From the NCBI GenBank assembly GCA_025936825.1, contig JAICSO010000005.1:1-64000 (forward strand): a stretch of DNA of 64,000 bases, read 5' to 3'. The notes under the pieces were generated by a model. The model was given only the letters and a program-made list of their open reading frames with translations, had not been told where the DNA came from and searched no databases. Every line of letters begins with the position of its first letter. Position 1 is the stretch's first letter. The stretch is from Terriglobales bacterium (GTDB lineage: Bacteria > Acidobacteriota > Terriglobia > Terriglobales > Acidobacteriaceae). A program made the translations under genes and the position numbers. Below, piece by piece: positions 9,173 to 18,152 of the stretch.

Positions 9173-9910
9173 ATGAGGAAGAACCTCGTTCTGGCAGTTC
9201 TTTGTCTTGCAGTTGCGTTATTATTTTCCGTTTCTACCAAGCCAGCCCAAGCCCAATCCACAATGTCTTGTCCGTCCGGTACTTACGACATGTTGGATTG
9301 GATGACGCTCGATTCCAGCCTGCGGGGCAACTATCACATGTCAGGCGGTGCGAACCCGCTGTACACGAATATGGGGTCGGGCAAGTTTTACTGGAGCAAG
9401 GGTGCGAACGGCACGCCCTGGGACATTCAGCTGTTTGACAATAAGTACATTTACTTGTGGATCACCGAACTCAACTGGAATGATCCGCACACGTTTAAGA
9501 AGTTTGCGAAGAATACCAACATGCCCCTGGTCCCACGGTGCGCGAAAGCCGGCTTTCCGGGTTCCGTAATCAAGGTGCCGGATACCTCTTATCAGACCTA
9601 TTCGGATTGCTCGCACTACATCACCCAAAACCTCAAGCAGGGAATCAACCAGGTGTGGGGACCGTATTACATCAGCTTGGGCGGGCAATTGCCCAGCAAT
9701 CTTAAAGTTCTGGTTGCGAGTTACCGATACAACTGTGACATCAACTACGCGACCTGCAATGACAAAGAAGAGTATTATCTGGCGCAGAAATATGGGTTAG
9801 TGCAGTGGGTGCATTATTCCCTTAAGAATGGCGCCTTTCAGATGCAGCAGAAGACGGTGTTCAACCAACTCGCTTCGGGGGGAACTAAGCCGAATTTCCC
9901 CTGTTTTTAA
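9173..9910 (+). CDS. Secreted six-cysteine protein of unknown family
   Basis: 245 residues. Signal peptide MRKNLVLAVLCLAVALLFSV ending near AQAQS. The mature part is Trp/Tyr-rich and has six cysteines (CPSG, PRCAK, SDCSH, YNCDI, ATCND, FPCF), an even number consistent with three disulfides after export. GCGGAG lies 7 bases before the ATG. It is followed at once by a strong terminator, so it is monocistronic. I do not recognise the family. Confidence 0.7.
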   Translation: MRKNLVLAVLCLAVALLFSVSTKPAQAQSTMSCPSGTYDMLDWMTLDSSLRGNYHMSGGANPLYTNMGSGKFYWSKGANGTPWDIQLFDNKYIYLWITELNWNDPHTFKKFAKNTNMPLVPRCAKAGFPGSVIKVPDTSYQTYSDCSHYITQNLKQGINQVWGPYYISLGGQLPSNLKVLVASYRYNCDINYATCNDKEEYYLAQKYGLVQWVHYSLKNGAFQMQQKTVFNQLASGGTKPNFPCF

Positions 9911-9932
9911 AGGCCGCGAAAGCCCTCTCCCG

Positions 9933-9955
9933 AGCCAGCCGAAAGGCTGGCTTTT
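9933..9955 (+). terminator. Rho-independent terminator after the six-Cys gene
   Basis: AGCCAGCC - GAAA - GGCTGGCT stem with a GNRA-type tetraloop followed by TTT, 22 bases after the stop. It also lies against the 3' end of the convergent glycosyltransferase gene. Confidence 0.85.
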
Positions 9956-9956
9956 A

Positions 9957-11327
9957 TTACATCCCGTCAGTTCCTGTCTTTGAAACTGGAACGTCGCGCC
10001 GTGAAGCGTCGCTCATATAAACCACCTCCGCGGGTTCCGGATTAGAGAGGGGCGCAGGCATTATTCCGGCGTCGTTCAAGGTCGAGCGCATCAGTACCTT
10101 AGCCTTCCGCTTTACAAGCCTGTTACGCATGGGGAACCAGCGCGGAAGCTTGCGCAGACGCGAGATGGAACGCATGGCTTCGATTCCTTGGCGCAGCTCG
10201 AAGGTCCGGAGATATTCGCGAATAATTTCGGGCATGCTCATCCGCAGAGCAGCCGAGACGTTCTGCAGCGCCATTTCCACCTGGCGCTCGCGATTCCCGA
10301 GCAGATCAGCCAGGTGCTCAGCCAGCGCCTTAATGTCCCCTGGCGTAAAGAAGTCGATTGCAATGCCTTCTTCGTCGGCCAGTCGGCGGAAATCAGGAAT
10401 ATCGGATGCCACCATCGGAACTCCGTACGTACACGCGAGATGGGCAATCCCGCTCGATCCCGCTGACGACGTGTACGGGAGAACCGCAATGCTCGACCGT
10501 TGCAGAAGTTCTGGAATCTCTTCTTCAGCAATGTACCCGATGAAATTGATTTCCTTGCGATGCGCATACCGTTGCTGGAGGCCCTGAAGATAGCCGGGCG
10601 TCTTGGGATGGTCGGTGCCAGCGACGACCAGACGAGCCTCCGGGCAGCGCTCCACGACCTCATCAAACGCCTCGAGCAGTGGCTCCAGCCGTTTGTACGT
10701 TCCCCACTTTCCGAATGCGAGGATGCGCTGTTCGGGGTTGCCGCGTTTCGAAAAATCGGGATACTCCGGCCTGGAAGAAAAAATTCCGTGACGTCGAACG
10801 TAGACTGCTCCGCGTCCGTATTTCTCTTTGAGCACGTTTCGATATGCGGGCAGCATCACGGAAACCGAGTTCGCGAACAGAACCATTTGGGTCGCGATGA
10901 ATCCGCCGACCTTGTAAGCAAGTGGAAATCGGACGCCGGCATCTTTCAGGTCCACTGTTTCCATCAGTTGATGAAGGGTGACGTGGGTGTACGATCCGGT
11001 GATGCGTGCGAAGAAGGGAATTGCGATTCCGAGAAACGCCGGCAGGGCTTCACCACCAAAACTGGCGAAGCCAAGATTAAACCAAACCACGTCCGGCTTC
11101 TCGCGGCGGATCGCTTTCAACACGCGCCAGGGATTGCGCAGGCTGTTGAACTTCCAGCAGCGGACGACTGAGAAGCCGTCCAGTTCCGGCAGCATCGGCG
11201 AGTACTCATCCGCCAGAACCGTGAGATCGATCCCCGGTAACTGCCGCAATTCGGACGCGATGTGGAACCCGTATTCGTTCAGCGCGTCCCGGCTCGGCGG
11301 GAAGGCTGTGACCAGACAAATCTTCAT
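9957..11327 (-). CDS. Glycosyltransferase family 4 (GT-B)
   Basis: 456 residues. The N-terminus MKICLVTAFPPSRDALNEYG is the Rossmann strand and glycine loop of GT4 enzymes. A middle segment, RILAFGKWGTYKRLEPLLEA, and SIAVLPYTSSAGSSGIAHLA with its following conserved acidic region match the donor-binding domain of GT4. It probably transfers a sugar from a nucleotide-sugar during cell-surface glycan synthesis. The start overlaps the stop of the upstream GT2 gene by four bases (ATGA), so the pair is translationally coupled. The last 90 residues, a basic tail after the catalytic fold, are not typical of the family. Confidence 0.85.
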   Translation of the reverse strand: MKICLVTAFPPSRDALNEYGFHIASELRQLPGIDLTVLADEYSPMLPELDGFSVVRCWKFNSLRNPWRVLKAIRREKPDVVWFNLGFASFGGEALPAFLGIAIPFFARITGSYTHVTLHQLMETVDLKDAGVRFPLAYKVGGFIATQMVLFANSVSVMLPAYRNVLKEKYGRGAVYVRRHGIFSSRPEYPDFSKRGNPEQRILAFGKWGTYKRLEPLLEAFDEVVERCPEARLVVAGTDHPKTPGYLQGLQQRYAHRKEINFIGYIAEEEIPELLQRSSIAVLPYTSSAGSSGIAHLACTYGVPMVASDIPDFRRLADEEGIAIDFFTPGDIKALAEHLADLLGNRERQVEMALQNVSAALRMSMPEIIREYLRTFELRQGIEAMRSISRLRKLPRWFPMRNRLVKRKAKVLMRSTLNDAGIMPAPLSNPEPAEVVYMSDASRRDVPVSKTGTDGM

Positions 11328-12064
11328 TGCTGCTGACTCGATCCTGAACCGAAGAGCGCGTAACGGGAAAGCTTCCCCAGCAAACTGAAATATTGAAATG
11401 CGACTTTCAGGCTGGCCTTGCTTTCACCAGAGTGACGATTGCCAAACTGAAAAGGAACCTCGACCGCTTTGTTGATCCTGCCTTTGACCAGAATTTCCAG
11501 CAGGATTTTGAAGCCTTCCGGTTGAAGTGTTAGCTCCTCAATGCATTCGCGGCGCACAACGAAGAATCCGGAAAGGGGATCTTTGACTTTGACATTGCGC
11601 TGCAGCGGCGCTGTCGCCCACGTGCTGCAGCGCGACACGAAGAGTCGAAATTTGTTCCAATCACTCACGCCGTTTCCATTGACATAGCGGCTTGCAATTG
11701 CAACGTCAGCGCCGTTCAGAATCGGCTTAATCAGCGACGGCAATACTTCCGGTGGGTGCTGCAGGTCGGCATCGATCACGCCCAGCAGATCCGCTCCAGT
11801 GTGTTCCCAGCCGTGAATGACGGCACCGGCTAGTCCCCTCTGACCCTTGCGAACAAATACCCGAACACGCGAATCGTGGGCCGCATACTCGTTAGCAACG
11901 CGCGCCGTACCGTCGGTGCTGTCGTCATCAACAATGATGATTTCGTGTTCAATCGGTAATGGTTCCAGCGCAGCATTAATGCGATCGAGAAGCACAGGAA
12001 TGTTCCCGGCTTCGTTAAGAGTAGGAATGACAAGCCCGAATTTGCGAATGGAAGAGTCGGTCAT
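11324..12064 (-). CDS. Glycosyltransferase family 2, polyprenol-phosphate mannosyltransferase-like
   Basis: 246 residues. GLVIPTLNEAGNIPVLLDRI, IIIVDDDSTDGTARVANEY and LLGVIDADLQHPPEVLP give the nucleotide-binding DDxS and metal-binding DxD of GT2, in the form typical of dolichyl/polyprenyl-phosphate mannose synthases (DPM1). QNPLSGFFVVRR-type sequence (DPLSGFFVVRR here) supports that subfamily. No C-terminal membrane segments are present, as in the short DPM1 forms. The product, a lipid-linked sugar, could feed the PMT-type and GT-C enzymes at 34.8-41.2 kb, which is inference. Coupled by a four-base overlap to the GT4 gene. Confidence 0.85.
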   Translation of the reverse strand: MTDSSIRKFGLVIPTLNEAGNIPVLLDRINAALEPLPIEHEIIIVDDDSTDGTARVANEYAAHDSRVRVFVRKGQRGLAGAVIHGWEHTGADLLGVIDADLQHPPEVLPSLIKPILNGADVAIASRYVNGNGVSDWNKFRLFVSRCSTWATAPLQRNVKVKDPLSGFFVVRRECIEELTLQPEGFKILLEILVKGRINKAVEVPFQFGNRHSGESKASLKVAFQYFSLLGKLSRYALFGSGSSQQQ

Positions 12065-12187
12065 AGAAGAACCCTGATCTGTAATTCAAGTTTTGGATGT
12101 GCCTGAGTAGAAACGTGTTGTGCGCGTTTCAGCTGCTTGCAATTGATTTGCGGAGTTCCTGTAGGTACTTCTAAGGTGAGCTGAATC

Positions 12188-12868
12188 TCAAGCAGCAACG
12201 GTCGACTGCACGGCTGGATCGAGTTCTTTCTGAAGTGCACAATCGCGAAAGCGATCGACGATTGCCTGGTGAACCTCGTCCACCTCGCCGGGCTGAATCA
12301 ATTGCAAATTCGCCATCTTGCGCAACTCCAAGTACGAGCTACGGTACTTGCGCATGAATTCCAGGGGATATTCAGGTTTGCGAGCACGCGCGACCTCAGG
12401 ATCTGCGTCAAGCACGTAGGAGAGATCGGGTTTGGGTGCTACGCGAAGCAACACGCGCGCAAATGCACGCGCCCACCAGGTTTGCATCGGCAACGCCGCG
12501 AGTTGATCGTAGATGTAGCGGTCGAAAATCACTACACCGCTGTTTTCCGCTTTTGCCTTGCGCACGATGCGCCGGAGATTTGCGACGTCAAAGAAGTGAA
12601 GCACGGATCGTCCCAGAAGCAGGGGAGCGTTCTGCGTGTTCTTGTCGCGGCGATCAGCGGGCTTCTCCGGGCTGCCAATACTTCCATCGCTCTGCAGAAC
12701 ACGGCGGCTGAAACCCGCGCGCATGCGCGGAAACATTACGACGTTATCCCAGAACGTCAATTCCTTTACAGCCACGCCGTGTGCCGCTAGATATTCACGC
12801 AGCTTTTGAATTTGGGTGCTCTTGCCTGCGCCATCAATGCCGGAAAACGAGACGATAAGTGGTTTCAA
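12188..12868 (-). CDS. Thymidylate kinase-like P-loop kinase
   Basis: 226 residues from a TTG with GAGG seven bases upstream. SFSGIDGAGKSTQIQKL is a Walker A in the form used by dTMP kinases, and FDRYIYDQLAALP corresponds to the DR(Y/F) nucleoside-binding motif. The lid region is divergent and the protein sits among glycan genes rather than replication genes, so it may phosphorylate something other than dTMP, or be a second copy. Confidence 0.7.
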   Translation of the reverse strand: MKPLIVSFSGIDGAGKSTQIQKLREYLAAHGVAVKELTFWDNVVMFPRMRAGFSRRVLQSDGSIGSPEKPADRRDKNTQNAPLLLGRSVLHFFDVANLRRIVRKAKAENSGVVIFDRYIYDQLAALPMQTWWARAFARVLLRVAPKPDLSYVLDADPEVARARKPEYPLEFMRKYRSSYLELRKMANLQLIQPGEVDEVHQAIVDRFRDCALQKELDPAVQSTVAA

Positions 12869-12905
12869 CGGTCAGCCTCGAAAAAAGTAGTCGAGAAATA
12901 AAAAC

Positions 12906-13424
12906 TCAGTGTCCTGGGCTGTTGGGAACGTGGCTCGGGCTTGCTGCCGATAGTCCCACAACCGTTCCAATGGCCACACCTGCTCCCGCAAGTACGCCCA
13001 GCTTGATCAGCAGAGAACGCACCCGGCGCTGCTTCGGAGGTGCGATGGCAACTCCAGCCGGTTTCGACGCCGCCCCGCCGCTGGTTTGAATCTGCGGCGC
13101 AACTGCCGTCCCATTGGGCTCCTGTTTCTGCTGCGGTTGCTGCGCCGGTGTCGGAGCGTTATTTGCAGGCTCGTTGGTGTCGCTCCGGCCCGGATTTTCC
13201 GGCAATTCTACCGCCGGTTGATGATTGGCCGGCGTTTGCTCTTGCGGCGCTGTTTGCGCGGGCTGCTGATCTTGAGCGGCCGGCTGTGTCTGCGAATTCT
13301 GCGTCGGAGCCGCTTGCGATTGTGCGGGGTCGCCGCTTTGCTGTGCGCACACCAGCGGTGCTGTCGTGAAACTTACAATTAGTACAACAGGTCCTACAAT
13401 GGCTCGCGCCAGAGTTCGATTCAT
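12906..13424 (-). CDS. Ala/Pro/Gln-rich secreted protein with C-terminal membrane segment
   Basis: 172 residues. It starts after GAAGGAG, eight bases from the ATG. A signal peptide (ending APLVCAQ) is followed by about 90 residues of low-complexity Q/A/P/N, then SLLIKLGVLAGAGVAIGTVVG, a single hydrophobic stretch near the end. No catalytic features. Probably an envelope-anchored spacer protein; the function is not recognisable. Confidence 0.65.
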   Translation of the reverse strand: MNRTLARAIVGPVVLIVSFTTAPLVCAQQSGDPAQSQAAPTQNSQTQPAAQDQQPAQTAPQEQTPANHQPAVELPENPGRSDTNEPANNAPTPAQQPQQKQEPNGTAVAPQIQTSGGAASKPAGVAIAPPKQRRVRSLLIKLGVLAGAGVAIGTVVGLSAASPSHVPNSPGH

Positions 13425-13445
13425 GAAAACTCCTTCAGCGCAAAA

Positions 13446-13826
13446 TTAAGCGGCGACCGGCAGTTGTGCCGGAGCGTCGGTCGGAACCTCTTCCGGCGCA
13501 GTCTCTGGCGCAACTTCGAACTGCGGCGCTTCGATGGAGAATCCTGGAAATTTCTGCATGAGCTGATTCACGCGCGTGAGCTCAAGCAGGGTAGCAATCT
13601 CGGGAGAGACGCCGGAGAGCTGCAAGCTCCCATCCTGCCGCGCCACTTCTTCCATGCACGTCAATAAACCTTCGATTCCGGAGAGATCGATGTCCTTCAC
13701 TCGAGAAAGATCCAGCACGACGAGAGGAGCATCCTGTGCGATCTTGCTCTTTAACTCGCGCCCAAGCTTACGGGCATTTCTGGCGTCCAAAGCTTCGGGC
13801 ATCTTCACCACAACTGCGGAGGACAT
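13446..13826 (-). CDS. STAS-domain anti-sigma-antagonist-like protein
   Basis: 126 residues. The start at 13826 is preferred to upstream in-frame codons because GGAAGGA lies about nine bases before it. The domain matches STAS: VVLDLSRVKDIDLSGIEGLL holds the DxS switch region in which a serine is phosphorylated in SpoIIAA-type antagonists. The C-terminal 30 residues are Pro/Glu-rich and outside the fold. It presumably takes part in a partner-switch. An ECF sigma factor is encoded 1.2 kb away on the same strand, but no anti-sigma kinase is visible. Confidence 0.75.
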   Translation of the reverse strand: MSSAVVVKMPEALDARNARKLGRELKSKIAQDAPLVVLDLSRVKDIDLSGIEGLLTCMEEVARQDGSLQLSGVSPEIATLLELTRVNQLMQKFPGFSIEAPQFEVAPETAPEEVPTDAPAQLPVAA

Positions 13827-13931
13827 ATCGGTCATTCCTTCCCTATTTTCGGTTTCTGATTCAGCAGCGCGAATTTTCATCTTTCTAAGAGATGCGGTTT
13901 ATGAACCGCAGGTTTACATTCCATGAACTAC

Positions 13932-14918
13932 TCAGTCTCCGGCCTGTGCCTCACTGCGTAAGAATGACGTCAGGCCACTCCATGCAGGTATGGGCCTACT
14001 ATTTCGTCCGATCAGGCGTGCATCGGATACGTTCACCTCAACGTTTCTGTCGAGGTTGAAAATCTTTTCATTTCCGACAATTGAATGCTTCACATCGAGC
14101 GCCATGCCAACGTAGGTCCCACGCAAGACCATGGAGTTGTCGATCATCGTTCCGCAATCGACCTCGCAATCGCGCTCGATTGAACTAATACCTGCGATCC
14201 TGCAGCCGGCCGCAACCTTCGATCCTGCGCCGACGAAAGCCGGACCTTGTATCGATACGGTGGAATCAATTTGCGCGCCTTCACCACACCACAGATCGGA
14301 TTGGACTTCGACACCTACAGGGCGCAGTTGGCATTGGTCGCGCAAACCATCCTGCATCAGTTGATGAAGGTCCTCGCGATTGCGCAGACGGTTGATGTAG
14401 CCGTCGTAGTGAAATCGTTTCTGCTGCGGAATCAGATGGCTCAACGCACGGCGAACAAGATCATCTGTATTGCGCAATAACGCCGCGTTCACCACTGCGA
14501 TATCGAGCGATGTTTCGCCGCAATACACATGACTGAGAGGACTCCCAGTTTGGTGGTGAAAATTGATGAGGTCGCGATAATCGACATCGGCATATGCTCC
14601 CGCGCGGACCAACAGTATCGTTTCGACGCCTGCGTCGACGTAATCCGAAATAGCTTTTTCCCAGGCATCGATAAAACTGCCAGATCGGGTAGAACGCGAG
14701 GGAAGCACGTGGTCTGATACGTTACGGCCCGACAACACTGTTGGCGGCAAAGTGTCGAGGTCTCGCAATTTCGCCAGCGTACGATCGAGAAGGCTAGCGC
14801 CAAGAATGTCGGTATTGGCAAATGAACCGTTGTTTTCAGGAGTACGTCTGCCAATCAGCGAGAAAGCACGACGGGGCGATTCTTCCGCGGTAACGGTCAA
14901 GATGGCCGCAATTTGCAC
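13932..14918 (-). CDS. Left-handed beta-helix nucleotidyltransferase-like protein
   Basis: 328 residues from a GTG at 14918 that has GGGAG eight bases upstream; a TTG six codons earlier has no ribosome site. The first 200 residues resemble a divergent nucleotidyltransferase fold, and the last 110 have hexapeptide spacing (VSIQGPAFVGAGSKVAAGC, then IERDCEVDCGTMIDNSMVL), a left-handed beta-helix. This plan occurs in sugar-1-phosphate nucleotidylyltransferases such as GlmU and mannose-1-phosphate guanylyltransferases. The usual N-terminal GxGTRL signature is not present, so catalytic activity is doubtful. Confidence 0.6.
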   Translation of the reverse strand: MQIAAILTVTAEESPRRAFSLIGRRTPENNGSFANTDILGASLLDRTLAKLRDLDTLPPTVLSGRNVSDHVLPSRSTRSGSFIDAWEKAISDYVDAGVETILLVRAGAYADVDYRDLINFHHQTGSPLSHVYCGETSLDIAVVNAALLRNTDDLVRRALSHLIPQQKRFHYDGYINRLRNREDLHQLMQDGLRDQCQLRPVGVEVQSDLWCGEGAQIDSTVSIQGPAFVGAGSKVAAGCRIAGISSIERDCEVDCGTMIDNSMVLRGTYVGMALDVKHSIVGNEKIFNLDRNVEVNVSDARLIGRNSRPIPAWSGLTSFLRSEAQAGD

Positions 14919-14985
14919 TTTAGAATCTCCCGTCAACCTTACTTATCAGCTCAGACCCTGGCGGATTCCTGATAGAACACAAGAA

Positions 14986-15687
14986 CTAGGCGGCAGTTGC
15001 TGTGAATTCCGAATCCACAAATGCTTCGCGGACCGGGAGGGAAATTGCGCCGTTCTCCCAGCGAGTCGAAGACTTGCTCCGATTGCGCTGGCTGGCCTTG
15101 GTCTCGTCTTCCTCGCGCGCTTTGCCGAGGAGTTCGCGAATCCGCAGCTTCGCTTTGTGCAACTGCGATTTCGAATTCCCTACGGAGCAGTCGAGCAGTT
15201 CGGCGATTTCCTGGTGCTCGTAACCTTCCACTTCGTGCAGAAGAAAAATCGTGCGGTAGCCGTCGGGCAATTCCTTGATGGCGCGAGCGAGCGCGATGCG
15301 ATCGACAGATCCAGTCAAGCGATCGTCGCGGCTTCCATATTCGCGGCGCACTTGTTTCGCGTCCTGGTTGTAGGGCTCATCGAGCGATATCTGCCGCAGC
15401 GACTTCTTGCGGAAGTGCATAAGGACGGTGTTGACCGCGATGCGATACAGCCATGTTGAAAGGGCGGAATCGCCGCGGAACGTGGCCAACTTGCGGAACA
15501 CTTGTAGGAAAGCATCCTGCGTCAGATCTTCCGCTTCCGCGGTGTTGTTGGTCATGCGCAGGCAGACCGAATAGATTCTGGCTTTGTGGTTATGAAAAAG
15601 AGTTGCGAATGCGTCAGCGTCGCCTTCCTGCGCGCGCTTTACCAGGTCAAGATCAGAATCAAATCGAACGGCGGTGTCGGTGGTCAC
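14986..15687 (-). CDS. ECF-type RNA polymerase sigma factor
   Basis: 233 residues. The GTG at 15687 has GAAAGGAG seven to eight bases upstream and is preferred over a GTG 22 codons earlier that has a poor site. Region 2 is clear (ALFHNHKARIYSVCLRM, then AEDLTQDAFLQVFRKL, and STWLYRIAVN), and region 4 includes LPDGYRTIFLLHEVEGYEHQ with the helix-turn-helix after it. This is the RpoE/SigW layout. The C-terminal tail of about 50 residues is a species-level extension. No anti-sigma gene adjoins it. Confidence 0.9.
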   Translation of the reverse strand: MTTDTAVRFDSDLDLVKRAQEGDADAFATLFHNHKARIYSVCLRMTNNTAEAEDLTQDAFLQVFRKLATFRGDSALSTWLYRIAVNTVLMHFRKKSLRQISLDEPYNQDAKQVRREYGSRDDRLTGSVDRIALARAIKELPDGYRTIFLLHEVEGYEHQEIAELLDCSVGNSKSQLHKAKLRIRELLGKAREEDETKASQRNRSKSSTRWENGAISLPVREAFVDSEFTATAA

Positions 15688-16355
15688 TGGAGTTCTCCTT
15701 TCAAATTGCCCGTCTGATGCGCTGTTCCGCTGGGTTTGCGTTTTCTCAATCACAGTTCCGAGAGTATGTTTTGTCAGCGCGAATGACTATCCGGTGAGGT
15801 CTGTATGCGATGGGTGACGTTGCTGTACCGCGTTGATCTGGAACGACCTGCGGCCTACAGGCGCGAAAACGCCCAAGAATCACGATATTCGCAGCTCAGT
15901 CGCGCCACAACGCTGTTCAATGAGGATCAGAGTAGGTCAGGGATTTCCTGATGTCCTAATGAGTGTGGATGCGGCGAAACAAATCTGTCGCGGCGGGGTT
16001 GAATCATGCGGCAGTCCATGCTCGACCGTTATTGCGCAATGCGCCACAGCGTGCATCTGAGGTGTGCCCCTATGTCTTTCGTCAGACTGCTGCCTTCAAG
16101 ATCTCTCGATACAGAAAATCCTTAGAAAAAGTACAGAGTCGGCAGGATTGTTGATGCGCGCCAGCTGGAATATCTTGGCTTCATAAGAAAGTTGCCCTCA
16201 ACTGACCCACCTCTCGAGCAGGGGCCGGCTTAAAAGAGTGAACCGGCACCTGCTTCTCGCCTCTCTCAGCTACTTTCGATTTAGTCCCGATCTACGCGAA
16301 CCACAGTACTCAGGCCGTCATCCAAGGGTCGATCTTTCTTTCCGGGAGGAATGCT
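15688..16355. other. Gene-free region between sigma factor and ferritin-like gene
   Basis: 668 bases. Short open frames here have no ribosome site or domain-like sequence, and I reject them as genes. A near-perfect 12-base inverted repeat lies at 16217-16254; otherwise nothing was recognised. Confidence 0.6.
16217..16254. repeat. Inverted repeat upstream of the DUF892 gene
   Basis: AGCAGGGGCCGG at 16217-16228 pairs with CCGGCACCTGCT at 16243-16254 with one mismatch and a 14-base A-rich loop. It lies about 100 bases before the start codon. There is no following T-run, so it is more likely an operator or mRNA structure than a terminator. Confidence 0.55.
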
Positions 16356-16934
16356 GTGGAAATCAATTCGTTGCGCGAACTCTATGTTGAACAGCTCCGC
16401 GATCTATATGACGCGGAAAACCAACTTATTAAAGCCTTGCCGAAGATGGCAAAAGAGGCGAGTTCTGATGAACTCCGGCAAAGCATTGAGGAACATTTGG
16501 AACAAACGCGAGGCCAGGCTGAGCGGCTCGAGCAGATTTTTGAACAATTAGGCGAGAAGCCCAAAGGCAAGAAGTGCAAGGGCATGCAAGGCCTGCTTGA
16601 GGAAGGCAAGGAGACACTCGAAGAAGACATGGAAGAGGATAGGAAGGATGCAGCGATCATCGCAGCAGCCCAGCGCGTTGAGCATTACGAGATCTCCGGA
16701 TACGGCACTGTCCGCACCTATGCGAATTTGCTGGGCGAAAGCGAGGCTGCCGAACTTCTGGAGGAAACCCTGAACGAAGAAAAAGAGACCGACCAGAAGC
16801 TGACGCAACTCGCCGAAGAGATCAATGTGGAGGCAGCAGAGGGATCGGGCGAAGAGGAAGGTGAAGAAGAGTCGCGTCCCTCGCGCGCTCGCAGTTCGTC
16901 ATCGGGATCGCGTGGCCGCAGGCGCGTCGCGTGA
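16356..16934 (+). CDS. Ferritin-like DUF892 (YciE/YciF family) protein
   Basis: 192 residues. The GTG start is fixed by GGGAGGA five bases upstream. The first 160 residues are helical and match the family: LRELYVEQLRDLYDAENQLI at the N-terminus, then repeated E-x-x-H/E-x-x-E positions (HLEQTRGQAERLEQ, RVEHYEISGYG, ELLEETLNEEKETDQ) that would form the four-helix metal site. The C-terminus is an acidic then Ser/Arg-rich tail ending RGRRRVA, which may bind nucleic acid; this is unusual for the family. Members are often stress-induced. Followed by a strong terminator. Confidence 0.85.
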   Translation: MEINSLRELYVEQLRDLYDAENQLIKALPKMAKEASSDELRQSIEEHLEQTRGQAERLEQIFEQLGEKPKGKKCKGMQGLLEEGKETLEEDMEEDRKDAAIIAAAQRVEHYEISGYGTVRTYANLLGESEAAELLEETLNEEKETDQKLTQLAEEINVEAAEGSGEEEGEEESRPSRARSSSSGSRGRRRVA

Positions 16935-16950
16935 CCGTCGTAAAAACATA

Positions 16951-16979
16951 CGGCAGCCTCCACGGAGGCTGCCGTTTTT
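16951..16979 (+). terminator. Rho-independent terminator after DUF892 gene
   Basis: CGGCAGCCTC - CACG - GAGGCTGCCG perfect 10-base stem followed by TTTTT. The convergent NarL-type gene ends at 16995. Confidence 0.9.
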
Positions 16980-16994
16980 GTTTGCGCCAAACTT

Positions 16995-17669
16995 TTACTC
17001 GATCCCGGCCTGAACTACGTGAACAATATTGTTTCGCACCGCGTACAGCACGAGGTCGCTCACGGAATGCAGTTGCAGCTTCCGCATGATGTTTGAGCGA
17101 TGCGTTTCAGCAGTCTTTACGCTGAGTCCGAGAGCAACGGCCACTTCCTTGGTGCTCTTGCCTTCAGCCAGTAACTGAACGATTTCGCGCTCGCGCGGGG
17201 TAAGCCGGTTCCGCCCTGGCGTAATTACGGCGCCCGGTGTGCCGCCTTTGAGATAGCCTTCCAGCACCATGGCCGCGACTTTGGAAGTGAAATACGTCTT
17301 GTCATGGCGGAGGGCTTCAACGGCGGCTACCAGATCTCGGGCGGCGTCGGATTTCAGCAGGAATCCGCGCGCGCCGGCATTCAAGACTTCGCGCACTACC
17401 TGGTCTGAATCGTGCAGCGTCAGAATCAGGACTCGGGCATTCGGAATAGTCTTGAGAATCTGCCGCGTGGCTTCCAGTCCGTTGAGACTCGGCATTCCAA
17501 TGTCAAGGATGAGAATGTCCGGCTTGAGTTGGATCGCCTTTTCCACTGCCTCACGGCCATCGCCGGCCTCGCCGCAAACTTGCCACTCGGGTTGAGCCTG
17601 CAGCAATGCCACTAGTCCTTTGCGTACTACCTCATGGTCGTCAGCTACCATGATTCGCAATACACCCAT
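16995..17669 (-). CDS. NarL/FixJ-type response regulator
   Basis: 224 residues from the ATG at 17669, chosen because GGGAGG lies seven bases upstream. Receiver domain: IMVADDHEVVRKGL with the acid pair, PDILILDIGMPSLNG with the phosphoacceptor Asp near residue 53, and LKSDA with the conserved Lys. A LuxR-type helix-turn-helix follows (LTPREREIVQLLAEGKSTKE). The cognate kinase is not adjacent; the PAS/HisKA_3 kinase at 49.7 kb is a candidate partner by family only. Confidence 0.9.
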   Translation of the reverse strand: MGVLRIMVADDHEVVRKGLVALLQAQPEWQVCGEAGDGREAVEKAIQLKPDILILDIGMPSLNGLEATRQILKTIPNARVLILTLHDSDQVVREVLNAGARGFLLKSDAARDLVAAVEALRHDKTYFTSKVAAMVLEGYLKGGTPGAVITPGRNRLTPREREIVQLLAEGKSTKEVAVALGLSVKTAETHRSNIMRKLQLHSVSDLVLYAVRNNIVHVVQAGIE

Positions 17670-17846
17670 ACACACCTCCCACGAATCTACCTGGATAAAG
17701 AGAATCTCGACGGAAAACAACGGAGTTGCACAACCGTTGCCAAACTAGAAACCTCGTATGCTCAACAGCTAAGACTCACGGGCGAGCCACTGGGAGTGTA
17801 ATTCTTGCGTAATCTGATGTCACGCAAGCCCACGTTCTTCCAATTA

Positions 17847-18152
17847 TCAGCAGCGCTTGACTTGCACTAGGTCCGGAGCGACTACAGTGTGCTCCGCGGC
17901 TGCCGAGCTGGCTTCTTCGACCGAAAGCAGCTTCAATCCCTTTGCCGGTTCGAGTACGAGCGTATAACTCGAGGCGCAGCGGCCACACAGCCAAAAATGG
18001 ACGGTTTCCCGCTGCGGCTTTTCGTCAAAAGGTGCGGAGTTCTCATCGGTGGCCGCCAATGAAATCGAAACGACCTCGAACTGGAACAGACGTCCTTCTG
18101 AAAACGAATGCAACGGCCGATTGCAATTCTCATTCACGCATCGAGCCAGCAT
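17847..18152 (-). CDS. Small putative zinc-ribbon protein
   Basis: 101 residues, with GGAG seven bases before the ATG. Cysteines at CVNENC near the N-terminus and CGRC in the middle form two pairs suited to one zinc site. The remainder is beta-like. Not assigned to a family. Probably cytosolic. Confidence 0.6.
   Translation of the reverse strand: MLARCVNENCNRPLHSFSEGRLFQFEVVSISLAATDENSAPFDEKPQRETVHFWLCGRCASSYTLVLEPAKGLKLLSVEEASSAAAEHTVVAPDLVQVKRC

Noticed and set aside
15833-16154. Small open frames between sigma factor and DUF892 gene
   Set aside because: No ribosome site, no domain, and the sequence does not read like protein.
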